A stretch of 64,000 bases of DNA. It comes from Synechococcus sp. MVIR-18-1. GTDB lineage: Bacteria > Cyanobacteriota > Cyanobacteriia > PCC-6307 > Cyanobiaceae. The stretch is from contig NZ_CP047942.1 in the NCBI RefSeq assembly GCF_014279835.1, positions 62,001-126,000 on the forward strand, written 5' to 3'. Shown piece after piece: positions 1 through 8,944 of this stretch. Position 1 is the first letter of the stretch; every line of letters starts with the position of its first letter. Below the pieces are notes generated by a model. That model was not told the origin of the DNA. It saw only the letters and a program-made list of their open reading frames with translations, and did no database searches. The translations under genes were made by a program, and so were the position numbers.

Positions 1-24
1 GTGGTGGCTGCGGGCGTTGATCAC
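1..24 (-). CDS. clpP: ATP-dependent Clp protease proteolytic subunit, first 8 codons only
   Basis: Read on the minus strand, the window edge holds a GTG start followed by codons for M-I-N-A-R-S-H-H. This resembles, from memory, the N-terminus of a cyanobacterial ClpP that is usually encoded directly downstream of trigger factor. The trigger factor gene ends 46 bases upstream on the same strand, matching the common tig-clpP(-clpX) order. ClpP is the serine protease core that works with Clp ATPases in the cytosol. Only eight codons are inside the window, so the call rests on this short match plus gene order and cannot be confirmed here. Confidence 0.6.
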
Positions 25-70
25 GCGGCGGCGGGCGTTAGGACTAATGAATGCAATCTATGGGCGCCGC

Positions 71-1420
71 TCAGGCATCGGTGGCGCTCGGCTTGTCTTC
101 CTCAGGTGCCTTTTCGCTCACGGTGCTGTTTTCTTCCAGCCAGCCGAGCAGTTTTTCTTGGAGGAGATCCTCGATCACCGCTTGACGCAGACGGTTGGGG
201 TCGATGTCACGCTCACCAGAGAGTTGGGTTGTGACCTCCTTCACTTTGGCGTCAATCTCTGGGTCCTCAAGCTTGAGGCTTTCTGCTTCCGCAAGGGCCG
301 AGAGGGCAAGACTGCGGCGCAAGCGCTCCTCCGCTTCCGGGCGTGAGGTCTCCATCAAGTTGCGGACGAGCTCAGGAGTGAACAGGGATTTCACATCCAT
401 CCCCTGTTGCGAGAATTGAGCTGCGGTTTGCTCCACCAGGTTGCGCACTTCCTGTTGAACCAAGGTTTCGGGGAGTTCCACCTCAAGTTGCTCAACGAGA
501 GCAGCGAGCAGGGCATCGCGTCGATTGCTGGTGGTACGGCGTTCCGCGTCATCCTTCAAACGCTTTTCAAGGTCAGAGCGGAGCTCTGCCAACGTTTCCT
601 GTTCGCTGGCTTGTTTGGCGAAGTCGTCATCCAAGTCGGGAAGTTCTCTGGTTTTGAGATCCTTCAGTTCGATCTCGAAGCTGGCCTTGCGTCCGCGTGC
701 ATCTTCCTTGGGGTAGTCGTCAGGAAAATTGCAGGCCACGGTTTTGCTGTCACCAACGGCCATGCCCACAACGCCTTCAATGAAGCCGGGGATCATGCGG
801 CCATGCTCGAGGTCCACGTCCATCGACTCTGCGCTGCCGCCTTCGATCTCGCTGCCGTCGTCGCTGTAGGTGCCTTTAAAACCAACCACAGCGATGTCAC
901 CTTCTGTAGCCTTGCGGCCTTCCACCGGAACCACGGTGGCGAGCTGACGACGGGACTGCTCGAGCATGTCGTCCACTTTTGCGGCATCGAAGCTGACGCT
1001 CTCCGCTTCTGCTTTCAGCCCCTTGGTGGTTTTCAGGGTTGGGGTAGGAGCCACATCGGCTTCAAAGGTGACGGAAAGGGGCTTTCCGGGTTCAAAGGCC
1101 TCCAGCAAGGCTTCGTAGCCGCCATCCACTTCGGGTTGGCCTAGGGCTTCAATCGTTTCCTGCTTGATGGTGTCCCGCCAGATGCCATCCACGAGGTTCT
1201 CGAGTGCGGTTGCGCGAATGCGCAGTCCGCCAAGTTGTTGCACGAGAACGGAGCGAGGCACCTTGCCTTTGCGGAATCCAGGCAGATTCACGCTGCGGCT
1301 GAGCTGTGAGATCGCCGCTTCGTAACTGGCTTGGCTGCGTTCGGCTGGAATCGCTACTTCAACGGCCAGACGGCTGCCGGGGCGGGCTTTGGAGGTGACC
1401 TTCAGGCTGGCGGCACTCAT
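71..1420 (-). CDS. tig: Trigger factor, ribosome-associated chaperone
   Basis: 449 residues, the normal trigger factor length. The N-terminal ribosome-binding domain carries the conserved [11 protein letters not shown] stretch at about residues 45-55. A central FKBP-type peptidyl-prolyl isomerase domain follows (about 165-255, with the [15 protein letters not shown] segment). The C-terminal half is the helical substrate-cradling domain, with a charged tail ([15 protein letters not shown]). It binds at the ribosome exit tunnel and helps new proteins fold. The ATG start fits the family N-terminus. The next gene on the strand is clpP, pointing to a folding/proteolysis operon. Confidence 0.97.
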   Translation of the reverse strand: MSAASLKVTSKARPGSRLAVEVAIPAERSQASYEAAISQLSRSVNLPGFRKGKVPRSVLVQQLGGLRIRATALENLVDGIWRDTIKQETIEALGQPEVDGGYEALLEAFEPGKPLSVTFEADVAPTPTLKTTKGLKAEAESVSFDAAKVDDMLEQSRRQLATVVPVEGRKATEGDIAVVGFKGTYSDDGSEIEGGSAESMDVDLEHGRMIPGFIEGVVGMAVGDSKTVACNFPDDYPKEDARGRKASFEIELKDLKTRELPDLDDDFAKQASEQETLAELRSDLEKRLKDDAERRTTSNRRDALLAALVEQLEVELPETLVQQEVRNLVEQTAAQFSQQGMDVKSLFTPELVRNLMETSRPEAEERLRRSLALSALAEAESLKLEDPEIDAKVKEVTTQLSGERDIDPNRLRQAVIEDLLQEKLLGWLEENSTVSEKAPEEDKPSATDA

Positions 1421-1594
1421 CGGCGGCGTTTAAGAGCAGACCCATCACCTTAATTAAGTGCGAGTCCTTTGCCATCCGCGTAAGCTGATCGGAACGCTTT
1501 AGCAATTCCCTGCGGCGTCACAACGTCAGGGATCGATGCAGTGAGTGGCAAGTAGCCACGTTTAAAACCAGATTTTTGTTCCAGTTTCATTCGT

Positions 1595-2626
1595 TTGATT
1601 TCCGCCGCGCCATTCCCCAACCGTCCACTCACCGTTGCAGTGTTGGGTGCCAGTGGTGCCGTTGGTCAAGAGCTTCTCCAGCTTCTTGAGGAACGCAATT
1701 TTCCAGTTGCTGAACTGCGCCTTTTGGCGTCCACTCGCTCTGCTGGGAGTCGCTGTTCATGGAAGGGGCAGGATCTCGTGGTTCAAGAGACCACAGCCAA
1801 AGCCTTCCAGGGGGTTGATTTGGTGCTCGCTTCGGCAGGCGGCTCGGTGTCCAAGGCTTGGCGCGAGGCGATCGTGGCGTCGGGAGCCGTGATGGTGGAC
1901 AACTCCAGCGCCTTCCGGATGGAAGACGGCGTGCCTCTTGTGGTTCCCGAGGTGAATCCAAATGCTGCGCAGCAGCATCAAGGCGTGATCGCGAATCCCA
2001 ACTGCACCACCATCCTGTTGAGCTTGGCGTTAGCGCCGCTGGCGTCGCGCCGACCTTTGCGTCGCGTGGTGGTGAGCACCTATCAATCGGCCAGTGGTGC
2101 CGGTGCCCGAGCGATGGATGAGCTTCGTGATCTCTCCAGGGTGGTTCTTGATGGAGGCACCCCCACCAGCGAGGTGTTGCCCCATTCGCTTGCGTTCAAT
2201 CTTTTTTTGCATAATTCACCGCTTCAGCCCAATGGGTACTGCGAAGAGGAGCTGAAGATGGTGCATGAAACCCGCAAAATCATGGGCCTCCCCAACTTGC
2301 GCTTTACAGCAACGTGCGTGCGGGTTCCTGTGTTGCGCGCTCATTCAGAAGCGGTCAATGTGGAATTCGATGAGCCGTTCCCTGTAGAGGAGGCTCGTTC
2401 ACTCTTAGCTGCTGCTCCTGGTGTTGAGCTACTCGACGATTCCGCTCACAACCGTTTCCCCATGCCAACCGATGTAACCGGTCGTGATCCGGTGATGGTG
2501 GGGCGAATTCGTCAGGACATCAGTGAGCCAAACGCTCTTGAGTTTTGGCTATGCGGTGATCAGATTCGCAAAGGTGCCGCTCTGAATGCCATTCAAATTG
2601 CCGAACTGCTTCTCCCTTCTGTTTGA
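1595..2626 (+). CDS. asd: Aspartate-semialdehyde dehydrogenase
   Basis: Reduces aspartyl phosphate to aspartate semialdehyde with NADPH, the second step towards lysine, threonine and methionine. Visible features are the nucleotide-binding GASGAVG motif (residues 18-24) and the catalytic cysteine in NPNCTT (Cys137). The 343-residue length is normal. The only upstream start codons in frame are TTG at 1595 and ATT-type codons. I accept TTG because the homologous sequence begins a few residues before [11 protein letters not shown]. dapA follows five bases after the stop, so the two are probably co-transcribed. Confidence 0.96.
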   Translation: MISAAPFPNRPLTVAVLGASGAVGQELLQLLEERNFPVAELRLLASTRSAGSRCSWKGQDLVVQETTAKAFQGVDLVLASAGGSVSKAWREAIVASGAVMVDNSSAFRMEDGVPLVVPEVNPNAAQQHQGVIANPNCTTILLSLALAPLASRRPLRRVVVSTYQSASGAGARAMDELRDLSRVVLDGGTPTSEVLPHSLAFNLFLHNSPLQPNGYCEEELKMVHETRKIMGLPNLRFTATCVRVPVLRAHSEAVNVEFDEPFPVEEARSLLAAAPGVELLDDSAHNRFPMPTDVTGRDPVMVGRIRQDISEPNALEFWLCGDQIRKGAALNAIQIAELLLPSV

Positions 2627-2631
2627 TCCTT

Positions 2632-3540
2632 ATGAGTACCGCTGCTGAACTTTCTCCCACCCCGTTTGGCCGACTGTTGACGGCAATGGTGACCCCCTTC
2701 GATGCTGAGGGCAGCGTGGATTTGGCCTTGGCAGGTCGTTTGGCCCGTCATCTCGTCGAGGAAGGTTCAGAGGGGCTTGTTGTTTGTGGCACCACGGGTG
2801 AATCACCAACCCTGAGCTGGCAGGAGCAAGTCAAGATGTTGGAAGCGGTCCGCCAAGCCGTTGGACCTGGTGTGAAGGTGCTTGCCGGTACTGGAAGCAA
2901 CAGCACAAGTGAAGCGGTGAAGGCGACTCGAGAAGCGGCGGCGGCTGGCGCTGATGGTGCTCTTTTGGTTGTGCCTTATTACAACAAGCCTCCCCAAGAG
3001 GGCTTGGAAGCGCATTTTCGAGCGATTGCGACAGCGGCTCCCGAGCTACCACTGATGCTTTACAACGTGCCTGGACGCACTGGCACGAGCATGGCTCCGG
3101 CCACGGCAGCTCAACTCATGGATTGCGCCAACGTGGTGAGCTTCAAGGCAGCCAGCGGTTCGATTGAAGAAGTCACCGAGCTGCGTTTGGCCTGTGGACC
3201 TCGCCTCGCCGTGTACAGCGGTGATGACGGCTTGCTCTTGCCGATGTTGTCCGCTGGTGCTGTCGGTGTGGTGAGTGTGGCCAGTCATGTTGTGGGCAGG
3301 CGTTTGCGCCACATGATTGATGCATTCCTCAGCGGTCAGAACGCTGTTGCCCTTGGTCAACACGAGCAGTTAACGCCGCTCTTTCAGGCCCTCTTTGCCA
3401 CCTCAAACCCCATCCCTGTGAAAGCTGCTCTCGAGCTGAGTGGATGGCCAGTGGGTGCTCCTCGTCTTCCTTTATTACCCCTTAATTCAGCCATGCGCGA
3501 TTCCTTAGCCCACCTTCTTACTGCCCTGCGTCAGACCTGA
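2632..3540 (+). CDS. dapA: 4-hydroxy-tetrahydrodipicolinate synthase
   Basis: Condenses pyruvate with aspartate semialdehyde, the first committed step to diaminopimelate and lysine. It is a 302-residue TIM-barrel protein. The pyruvate-binding GTTGE motif is at residues 53-57, the catalytic tyrosine is Tyr144 ([11 protein letters not shown]), and the Schiff-base lysine is Lys172 ([10 protein letters not shown]). The ATG at 2632 is preferred over a TTG at 2623 that overlaps the asd stop codon. It lies directly behind asd, the gene that supplies its substrate. Confidence 0.97.
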   Translation: MSTAAELSPTPFGRLLTAMVTPFDAEGSVDLALAGRLARHLVEEGSEGLVVCGTTGESPTLSWQEQVKMLEAVRQAVGPGVKVLAGTGSNSTSEAVKATREAAAAGADGALLVVPYYNKPPQEGLEAHFRAIATAAPELPLMLYNVPGRTGTSMAPATAAQLMDCANVVSFKAASGSIEEVTELRLACGPRLAVYSGDDGLLLPMLSAGAVGVVSVASHVVGRRLRHMIDAFLSGQNAVALGQHEQLTPLFQALFATSNPIPVKAALELSGWPVGAPRLPLLPLNSAMRDSLAHLLTALRQT

Positions 3541-3596
3541 CGCTCCGGCTGCCGATTCAGATTTTTCGTTTTTTAACGTCCCTTGCGTTCTTATTC

Positions 3597-5648
3597 ATGA
3601 CATCCACTCTCTCTAAAACCAAGCAGGCCTGTCTCCGTGTGATTCCACTGGGTGGATTGCATGAGATCGGCAAGAACACCTGCGTGTTCGAGTACGGCGA
3701 CGATCTGATGCTTGTGGATGCCGGTTTGGCATTCCCCAGTGACGGTATGCACGGGGTGAATGTGGTGATGCCCGACACCAGCTTCCTGCGTGAAAACCAG
3801 AGTCGGATCCGCGGCATGATCGTGACCCATGGTCATGAAGATCACATCGGTGGAATTGCACACCATCTCAAGAATTTCGACATCCCAGTGATTTATGGGC
3901 CTCGTTTGGCCTTGTCCATGCTCACTGGAAAAATGGACGAGGCTGGTGTTACTGACCGCACCACCCTCCAAACGGTGGGTCCCAGAGACGTTGTGAAGGT
4001 GGGTCAGCACTTCTCGGTGGAGTTCATTCGCAATACCCACTCGATGGCCGACAGCTTTTCGCTGGCGATCACGACCCCAGTGGGCACTGTGATTTTCACG
4101 GGTGATTTCAAGTTTGATCACACCCCTGTGGATGGTGAGCACTTCGACCTGGCCCGTCTTGCCCATTACGGCGATCAGGGTGTGCTGTGTCTATTCAGTG
4201 ATTCCACGAATGCGGAGGTCCCTGGCTACTGCCCACCTGAACGTTCCGTGTTCCCCAACTTGGACCGACATATCGCTGAGGCGGAAGGACGGGTGATCAT
4301 CACCACCTTTGCCAGCTCGATTCATCGTGTCTCGATGATTCTTGAGCTGGCGCTTAAAAACGGACGCAAGGTGGGTCTACTTGGGCGATCCATGCTGAAT
4401 GTGATCGCTAAGGCCCGGGAACTCGGCTACATGCGTGCACCGGATGAGCTGTTTGTGCCGATCAAGCAGATCAATGATGTGCCAGACCGCGAGACGCTGT
4501 TGCTGATGACCGGCAGCCAGGGCGAGCCACTGGCAGCGTTGAGCCGGATCTCCCGTGGTGATCATCCTCAAGTGAGGGTGAAGAGCTCCGACACGATCAT
4601 TTTCTCGGCAAGCCCGATTCCAGGAAACACCATTTCAGTGGTGAACACCATCGACAAATTGATGATCTTGGGAGCCAAGGTGGTGTACGGCAAGGGTGAA
4701 GGCATTCACGTGTCTGGCCACGGCTTCCAGGAAGATCAAAAGCTGATGCTGGCCCTCACGCGTCCGAAATACTTCGTGCCCGTGCACGGCGAGCACCGCA
4801 TGCTCGTGAAGCATGCCCGCACCGGTCATTCGATGGGTGTGCCAGAAGACAACACGCTGATCATCAACAACGGTGATGTGGTTGAGCTCACTCCGGATTC
4901 AATGCGCAAAGGCGATCCCGTGAAGGCTGGCATTGAGCTGCTCGATCAGTCTCGCAACGGAATCGTGGATGCACGAGTGCTTAAGGAGCGTCAACAGCTT
5001 GCGGTTGACGGAATCGTGACGATCCTGGCTGCGATCAGCACCGATGGGGCGATGGTGGCTCCGCCTCGCGTGAATTTGCGCGGTGTGGTCACCACAGCGG
5101 ATGCGCGCAAGATGTCGTTGTGGACGGAACGCGAAATCAAATGGGTGCTTGAAAATCGCTGGAAACAGCTCTGCCGCACTGTGGACGGGGCTTCTCCTGA
5201 AGTGGATTGGATGGGCGTCCAGCGCGAAGTGGAAGTGGGCTTAGGCCGGCGCATGCGCCGCGAGATGCAGGTGGAGCCCTTGATCCTTTGTTTGGTTCAG
5301 CCGGCCCCTGGTGGCACACCGGTCTATAAAGGCCGCGCTGATGCAGAGCCTGATACCCGTCCGGCAGCCCGTGGGCGTGGCGGTCGTCATGGTGGTCCCG
5401 GCCGCGACAGCGGGAATGGCCATGGTCGGCGTGATCCCAATGCGGCCCCGGCTCGGGTTGTGCCCTCGCGTGTGATTGGATCACCGGCCCCTGCAGCAGC
5501 AGTGGCTGCTCCAGTAGCAGCAGCGATGCCAGCGTCCACTCCAGCCCCGGTGAAAGAGCCTGTTGCAGCGACGGTGGTTGTGACCCGCGATCCGGAGCCG
5601 GAGATGCCAGCAGGACGCACCCGTCGTCGTCGTTCAGCGGCGGCGTAG
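3597..5648 (+). CDS. rnj: Ribonuclease J (metallo-beta-lactamase / beta-CASP family)
   Basis: A 5'-3' exonuclease and endonuclease of RNA maturation and decay. The metal-binding signature H-x-H-x-D-H is at His78-Gly-His80-Glu-Asp82-His83. The beta-CASP region contains TGSQGEP, and the later part has SGHGFQEDQ and the VHGEHRM segment. The catalytic core and C-terminal domain end near residue 575. After that comes a tail of about 100 residues, first Arg/Gly/His-rich and then Ala/Pro/Val-rich, ending in a basic cluster (RTRRRRSAAA). The total of 683 residues is longer than the usual ~555 because of this tail. The start is an ATG 56 bases after dapA. Confidence 0.95.
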   Translation: MTSTLSKTKQACLRVIPLGGLHEIGKNTCVFEYGDDLMLVDAGLAFPSDGMHGVNVVMPDTSFLRENQSRIRGMIVTHGHEDHIGGIAHHLKNFDIPVIYGPRLALSMLTGKMDEAGVTDRTTLQTVGPRDVVKVGQHFSVEFIRNTHSMADSFSLAITTPVGTVIFTGDFKFDHTPVDGEHFDLARLAHYGDQGVLCLFSDSTNAEVPGYCPPERSVFPNLDRHIAEAEGRVIITTFASSIHRVSMILELALKNGRKVGLLGRSMLNVIAKARELGYMRAPDELFVPIKQINDVPDRETLLLMTGSQGEPLAALSRISRGDHPQVRVKSSDTIIFSASPIPGNTISVVNTIDKLMILGAKVVYGKGEGIHVSGHGFQEDQKLMLALTRPKYFVPVHGEHRMLVKHARTGHSMGVPEDNTLIINNGDVVELTPDSMRKGDPVKAGIELLDQSRNGIVDARVLKERQQLAVDGIVTILAAISTDGAMVAPPRVNLRGVVTTADARKMSLWTEREIKWVLENRWKQLCRTVDGASPEVDWMGVQREVEVGLGRRMRREMQVEPLILCLVQPAPGGTPVYKGRADAEPDTRPAARGRGGRHGGPGRDSGNGHGRRDPNAAPARVVPSRVIGSPAPAAAVAAPVAAAMPASTPAPVKEPVAATVVVTRDPEPEMPAGRTRRRRSAAA

Positions 5649-6485
5649 GGAACGCCAGGCCAACGCCAATCGGTTCTGTAAGGACCTTGATGTTGGTTGG
5701 TCGCCATCAGCTGCCTGTGCTGATGGCGATCCGAGTTGGGACAGGTGCTTCAAGTTGACGCGCAGCAGGCCGGCCTCCAAGCGCTTGGGGTCGGTATCAA
5801 AGGTGCGTGCGAGCGATGGAGTGGACGCCTGCTCAGGAGCGTGATCCAAGTTCACTGGATGTTCAGCCTTTTCTTGAGAGCTGTTCAATTCTCTTGGCTG
5901 TTCCAATCCAACCTGCTGTTCCAATCCAAGCTCCTGTTGCGACACCTTGGGCTGATCCATCTCAGCCTTCAGCCAGGGCATGGCCGTTTCGATCGTTTCA
6001 GTTGCGGGATTGTCTGCTGCTGTGCGCTTGGCTTTCGCTGTGCGTGTTGAGGTGGCGTTCAAAAACGGATCACGGATGAGATCGCTACTGGCTGGCACGC
6101 TCGTCACCTTGCCAAATGGAATGGATGCCAGCTCTTCTGCAGCAGGGGCAGACACAGCAACATCAATGACAGGTGAGCGCTCCAGCGCTTCGCTGAGGCC
6201 TTGTTGAGCAAGTTCCCGCAGAGTGTCTGGCGGTTCGCTGGCGAGCACGAGCCGGTAAAACTCTGCGCTCTGGCTTGCATCATCCTTTCCATAGAGGTGG
6301 ATGTGGCCGAGCAAGAGGGCTACAAAGGCTCTCCAGGCCAGCGTTGCGTCACGTTCCGCTCCTGAGGCGGGGAGGGGTTCCAGTTGTTCCAGCAGTGGAC
6401 GCGCTAAATCGTCGGCTTTGTCGAACTCACTCGCGCTGTAGGCCTGCTCAGCGGCGACGTATTGCTCCTGAAAATCAGCGTCCAA
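5634..6485 (-). CDS. Hypothetical protein with helical N-terminal domain
   Basis: A 283-residue protein I do not recognise by function. Residues 1-105 look like a helical, TPR-like domain (MDADFQEQY... to GLSEALER). The rest is Gln/Glu/Ser-rich and low in complexity, and it contains a two-copy 18-base tandem repeat at 5897-5932. The C-terminus is basic (LALAWRSLRRR). The start is a TTG. The gene begins nine bases after the tilS stop, so it is probably the second gene of that transcript. Its 3' end overlaps the rnj end by 15 bases on the opposite strand. Confidence 0.75.
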   Translation of the reverse strand: MDADFQEQYVAAEQAYSASEFDKADDLARPLLEQLEPLPASGAERDATLAWRAFVALLLGHIHLYGKDDASQSAEFYRLVLASEPPDTLRELAQQGLSEALERSPVIDVAVSAPAAEELASIPFGKVTSVPASSDLIRDPFLNATSTRTAKAKRTAADNPATETIETAMPWLKAEMDQPKVSQQELGLEQQVGLEQPRELNSSQEKAEHPVNLDHAPEQASTPSLARTFDTDPKRLEAGLLRVNLKHLSQLGSPSAQAADGDQPTSRSLQNRLALAWRSLRRR

Positions 6486-6494
6486 GCGAGGTTG

Positions 6495-7490
6495 TTATGG
6501 CTTGCTCACTAGTTGTACCGAGTCGCGGGTCCATTGCAGAGTCTTTTGCTCTGGCAAGGAGCGGCTTCCGGGGGGGCGACCAGGGCCAATCGCCACACTC
6601 AGGCTGTCGAGTTGGCTGGCGGAGAGGGTGCCAACGCCTTGTTCTTGCAGCCAATGATGGAGCAACAGTCGACGGGCGGCTTCTGGTAAATCCTTGAGTG
6701 GGGTGCGTTGCAAGCCGCCTTCACAACGCAGTTGTTCAATGGCCAAGGTGGCAAGGGTGCGTTGGCTGTCCTCCACTTGAGACACCCGCTCGCTGAGTTG
6801 GGCGATGCGTTGGCTGCATCCTGGATGCAATGCTTCCAGCACCGGAAGCACCTCGTTGCGGATGCGGTTGCGGCTGAAGGCCGGAGTGGCATTCGACGGA
6901 TCAAGCCAAATGGGCAGGTGTAAGTCCTGACAGATCTGGGCGGTGTTGTCTCGACTGAAGCTCAAAAGGGGGCGCACCAGCCGAGGGCCGGTTGGGTCAT
7001 TGTTTTGTAGTGGTCTGATCGGCCGCAAGCTGCCAAGGCCAGCTAGATCCGTTCCTCGGGCCAACTGCAGAAGCAATGTTTCTGCCCGGTCGCTCGCGGT
7101 GTGAGCGGTCAGAACAGTGCGGCAGCACAGCTGCTGGCTCAGTACGGCCAGTTCTTGGTAACGCCAGGATCGAGCGCTGGCCTCTGTTCCTGTGTTTTCC
7201 CTCGTGGTGCGACTGATCTGAAGATCCAGCTTCTGGTCTTGGCACCACGCGTTGAGTTCGGAGGCAATGGTTGCTGATTGAACGTGCCAACCATGGTCGC
7301 CGTGCCAGAGCTGGAAATGCCAATGGTGTAGATGCTGAAGCCCCAGGAGCAGGCCGAGTAAGGCCATGGAGTCTTGACCGCCGGAGAGAGCGACCAGCAG
7401 TGTTGTCCCCTTGGGAAGCAGGTTCGGTTGCCTGAGCAGTTGGCGGTGCAGCGTGTCGTGCCAAGGCAACCAGGATTGGGAGGCTGCCAT
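6495..7490 (-). CDS. tilS: tRNA(Ile)-lysidine synthetase
   Basis: Converts the wobble cytidine of the AUA-reading tRNA-Ile to lysidine, using ATP and lysine. The PP-loop motif SGGQDS is at residues 36-41 of the form starting at the ATG at 7490. A longer reading frame runs back to 7550, but the Met-Ala-Ala-Ser start fits the family better. At about 331 residues it is short compared with the E. coli enzyme, and it appears to lack the C-terminal domains. An unknown gene follows closely on the same strand. Confidence 0.93.
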   Translation of the reverse strand: MAASQSWLPWHDTLHRQLLRQPNLLPKGTTLLVALSGGQDSMALLGLLLGLQHLHHWHFQLWHGDHGWHVQSATIASELNAWCQDQKLDLQISRTTRENTGTEASARSWRYQELAVLSQQLCCRTVLTAHTASDRAETLLLQLARGTDLAGLGSLRPIRPLQNNDPTGPRLVRPLLSFSRDNTAQICQDLHLPIWLDPSNATPAFSRNRIRNEVLPVLEALHPGCSQRIAQLSERVSQVEDSQRTLATLAIEQLRCEGGLQRTPLKDLPEAARRLLLHHWLQEQGVGTLSASQLDSLSVAIGPGRPPGSRSLPEQKTLQWTRDSVQLVSKP

Positions 7491-7565
7491 GGTTTGGCGA
7501 GCGAGTGGAACAACAGAGAATTGATCTTGCCTGTTCTCGGGCGGGATCACACCCGCGGTGTGAGA

Positions 7566-8363
7566 ATGATGGAACCTGATTTCGCTGGGATGACCCGCCT
7601 TTCTCTGCTGCCCGCTGAGCTTCGCCGCAGCCTGGAGCAGCGAACCGCACTCAAGGTGATCGCCGGTTTGATGAACTTCGATCGCTCCAACGTGGCGATG
7701 GTGGCGGCTGCCGCGGGCCGCGGCGGTGCTGATTTGATCGATGTGGCCTGTGATTCAGAGCTGGTCACGTTGGCGATCGAGGCCTCCGCTGGTGTGCCTG
7801 TCTGTGTGTCTGCGGTGGATCCTGAGCTGTTTCCGGCCGCTGTGGCTGCCGGCGCGGCGATGGTGGAGATTGGCAATTACGACGCCTTTTATCCCCAAGG
7901 CCGGATCTTTGATGCCGCTGAAGTGTTGGCGATCACGCGCCAAACCCGCCAGCTGCTTCCCGATGTGGTGATGAGCGTCACGGTGCCTCACGTGCTGCCG
8001 CTGGATCAGCAAGAGCAGTTGGCTGTGGATTTGGTGGCAGCCGGTGCTGATCTGATTCAAACCGAAGGCGGCACCAGCGCAAAGCCGTTCAGCCCTGGAA
8101 GCCTTGGATTGATTGAGAAAGCAGCTCCTACTTTGGCCGCTTCCCACAGCATCAGCACTGCGCTACATCAGGCCGAGTGCGCTGTGCCCGTACTCTGTGC
8201 CTCTGGATTGTCTGCCGTCACCGTGCCGATGGCGATTGCGTCTGGCGCTGCTGGTGTGGGAGTGGGATCGGCGGTGAATCGCCTTAACGATGAACTGGCG
8301 ATGATCGCTGTGGTGCGTGGGCTTCGTGAGGCTTTGGCTCGTCCAGTGATCAGCCGCGTCTGA
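7566..8363 (+). CDS. DUF561 / Ycf23 family protein
   Basis: A TIM-barrel-like protein of about 265 residues, matching the DUF561 family that includes chloroplast Ycf23. Visible family segments are ALKVIAGLMNFD, GADLIDVACD, VEIGNYDAFYPQGR, and a glycine-rich phosphate-binding-like end (GASG/GVGVGSAVNRL). The biochemical function is unknown to me. Two adjacent ATG codons (7566 and 7569) are possible starts, and an ATG at 7590 is a third. It is divergent from tilS, 75 bases away, so the two share a promoter region. Confidence 0.88.
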   Translation: MMEPDFAGMTRLSLLPAELRRSLEQRTALKVIAGLMNFDRSNVAMVAAAAGRGGADLIDVACDSELVTLAIEASAGVPVCVSAVDPELFPAAVAAGAAMVEIGNYDAFYPQGRIFDAAEVLAITRQTRQLLPDVVMSVTVPHVLPLDQQEQLAVDLVAAGADLIQTEGGTSAKPFSPGSLGLIEKAAPTLAASHSISTALHQAECAVPVLCASGLSAVTVPMAIASGAAGVGVGSAVNRLNDELAMIAVVRGLREALARPVISRV

Positions 8364-8443
8364 TTCCGCTGCCTAGCCCCATCGCTGGTTTGGGCGGTTT
8401 CGCTAAAGATTCCTAGCTTGCGATCAGTGATGGTTTGCCTGTG

Positions 8444-8878
8444 ATGGGAACGCTTGGCTGGTTGCTGCAATGGCCGATTCGAGCCCTCGTGCTGCTTGTC
8501 GTGGCAGCGCTTCCGCTTGGTGTGGAACTGGCCAGCTTCGGTACGGCGCTGTGGGCAGCGGTGTTGATTGGCCTATTGGGCACGCTGCTGATCCTGCCGC
8601 TCAAAGTGGTGATGGGTCCGGTTTGGGCCATTACCTCGCTAGGCGGGTTGATTTCGCCGGTGTCGTTTCTCTTCAACTGGATGATTACGGTCATCTTGTT
8701 TGGCTTGGCCGCTTGGCTGATCCAAGGCTTTCGCCTCAAGAACGGTCTGATCAGTGCCATCTGTGGCGCAGTGGTGTACAGCGTGATCAGTGCCATGGTT
8801 CTGCGTGCCCTTGGCCTTGCCGATGTGGACTTCACCAGGGCCGCTCTGATCGGATCGTTGGCGTTTGGTGCTGAGTAA
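8444..8878 (+). CDS. Small four-helix membrane protein, phage-holin-4-like family
   Basis: A 144-residue, very hydrophobic protein with four predicted membrane segments. It fits the widespread 'phage holin family 4' / DUF360 group by the NWMITVILFGLAAWLIQGF and LKNGLISAICGAVVYS stretches. Despite the family name, these are common chromosomal membrane proteins of unknown role. Nothing nearby is phage-like. The ATG at 8444 is chosen over TTG 8435 and GTG 8441. It lies 66 bases before uvrB on the same strand. Confidence 0.82.
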   Translation: MGTLGWLLQWPIRALVLLVVAALPLGVELASFGTALWAAVLIGLLGTLLILPLKVVMGPVWAITSLGGLISPVSFLFNWMITVILFGLAAWLIQGFRLKNGLISAICGAVVYSVISAMVLRALGLADVDFTRAALIGSLAFGAE

Positions 8879-8944
8879 GACGCCGATGCTTTGGCAATCG
8901 CCGTAGCCTGATCAGCCTTCCTCCAGGCTCGACGCCACCGGATC

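Noticed and set aside
407-1144. 245-codon open frame on the plus strand
   Set aside because: It lies entirely antisense to trigger factor, whose family motifs are clear. No recognisable protein features.
8444-8878. Possible prophage holin
   Set aside because: The family name suggests a phage, but no other phage gene is near and this family is a common chromosomal membrane protein.
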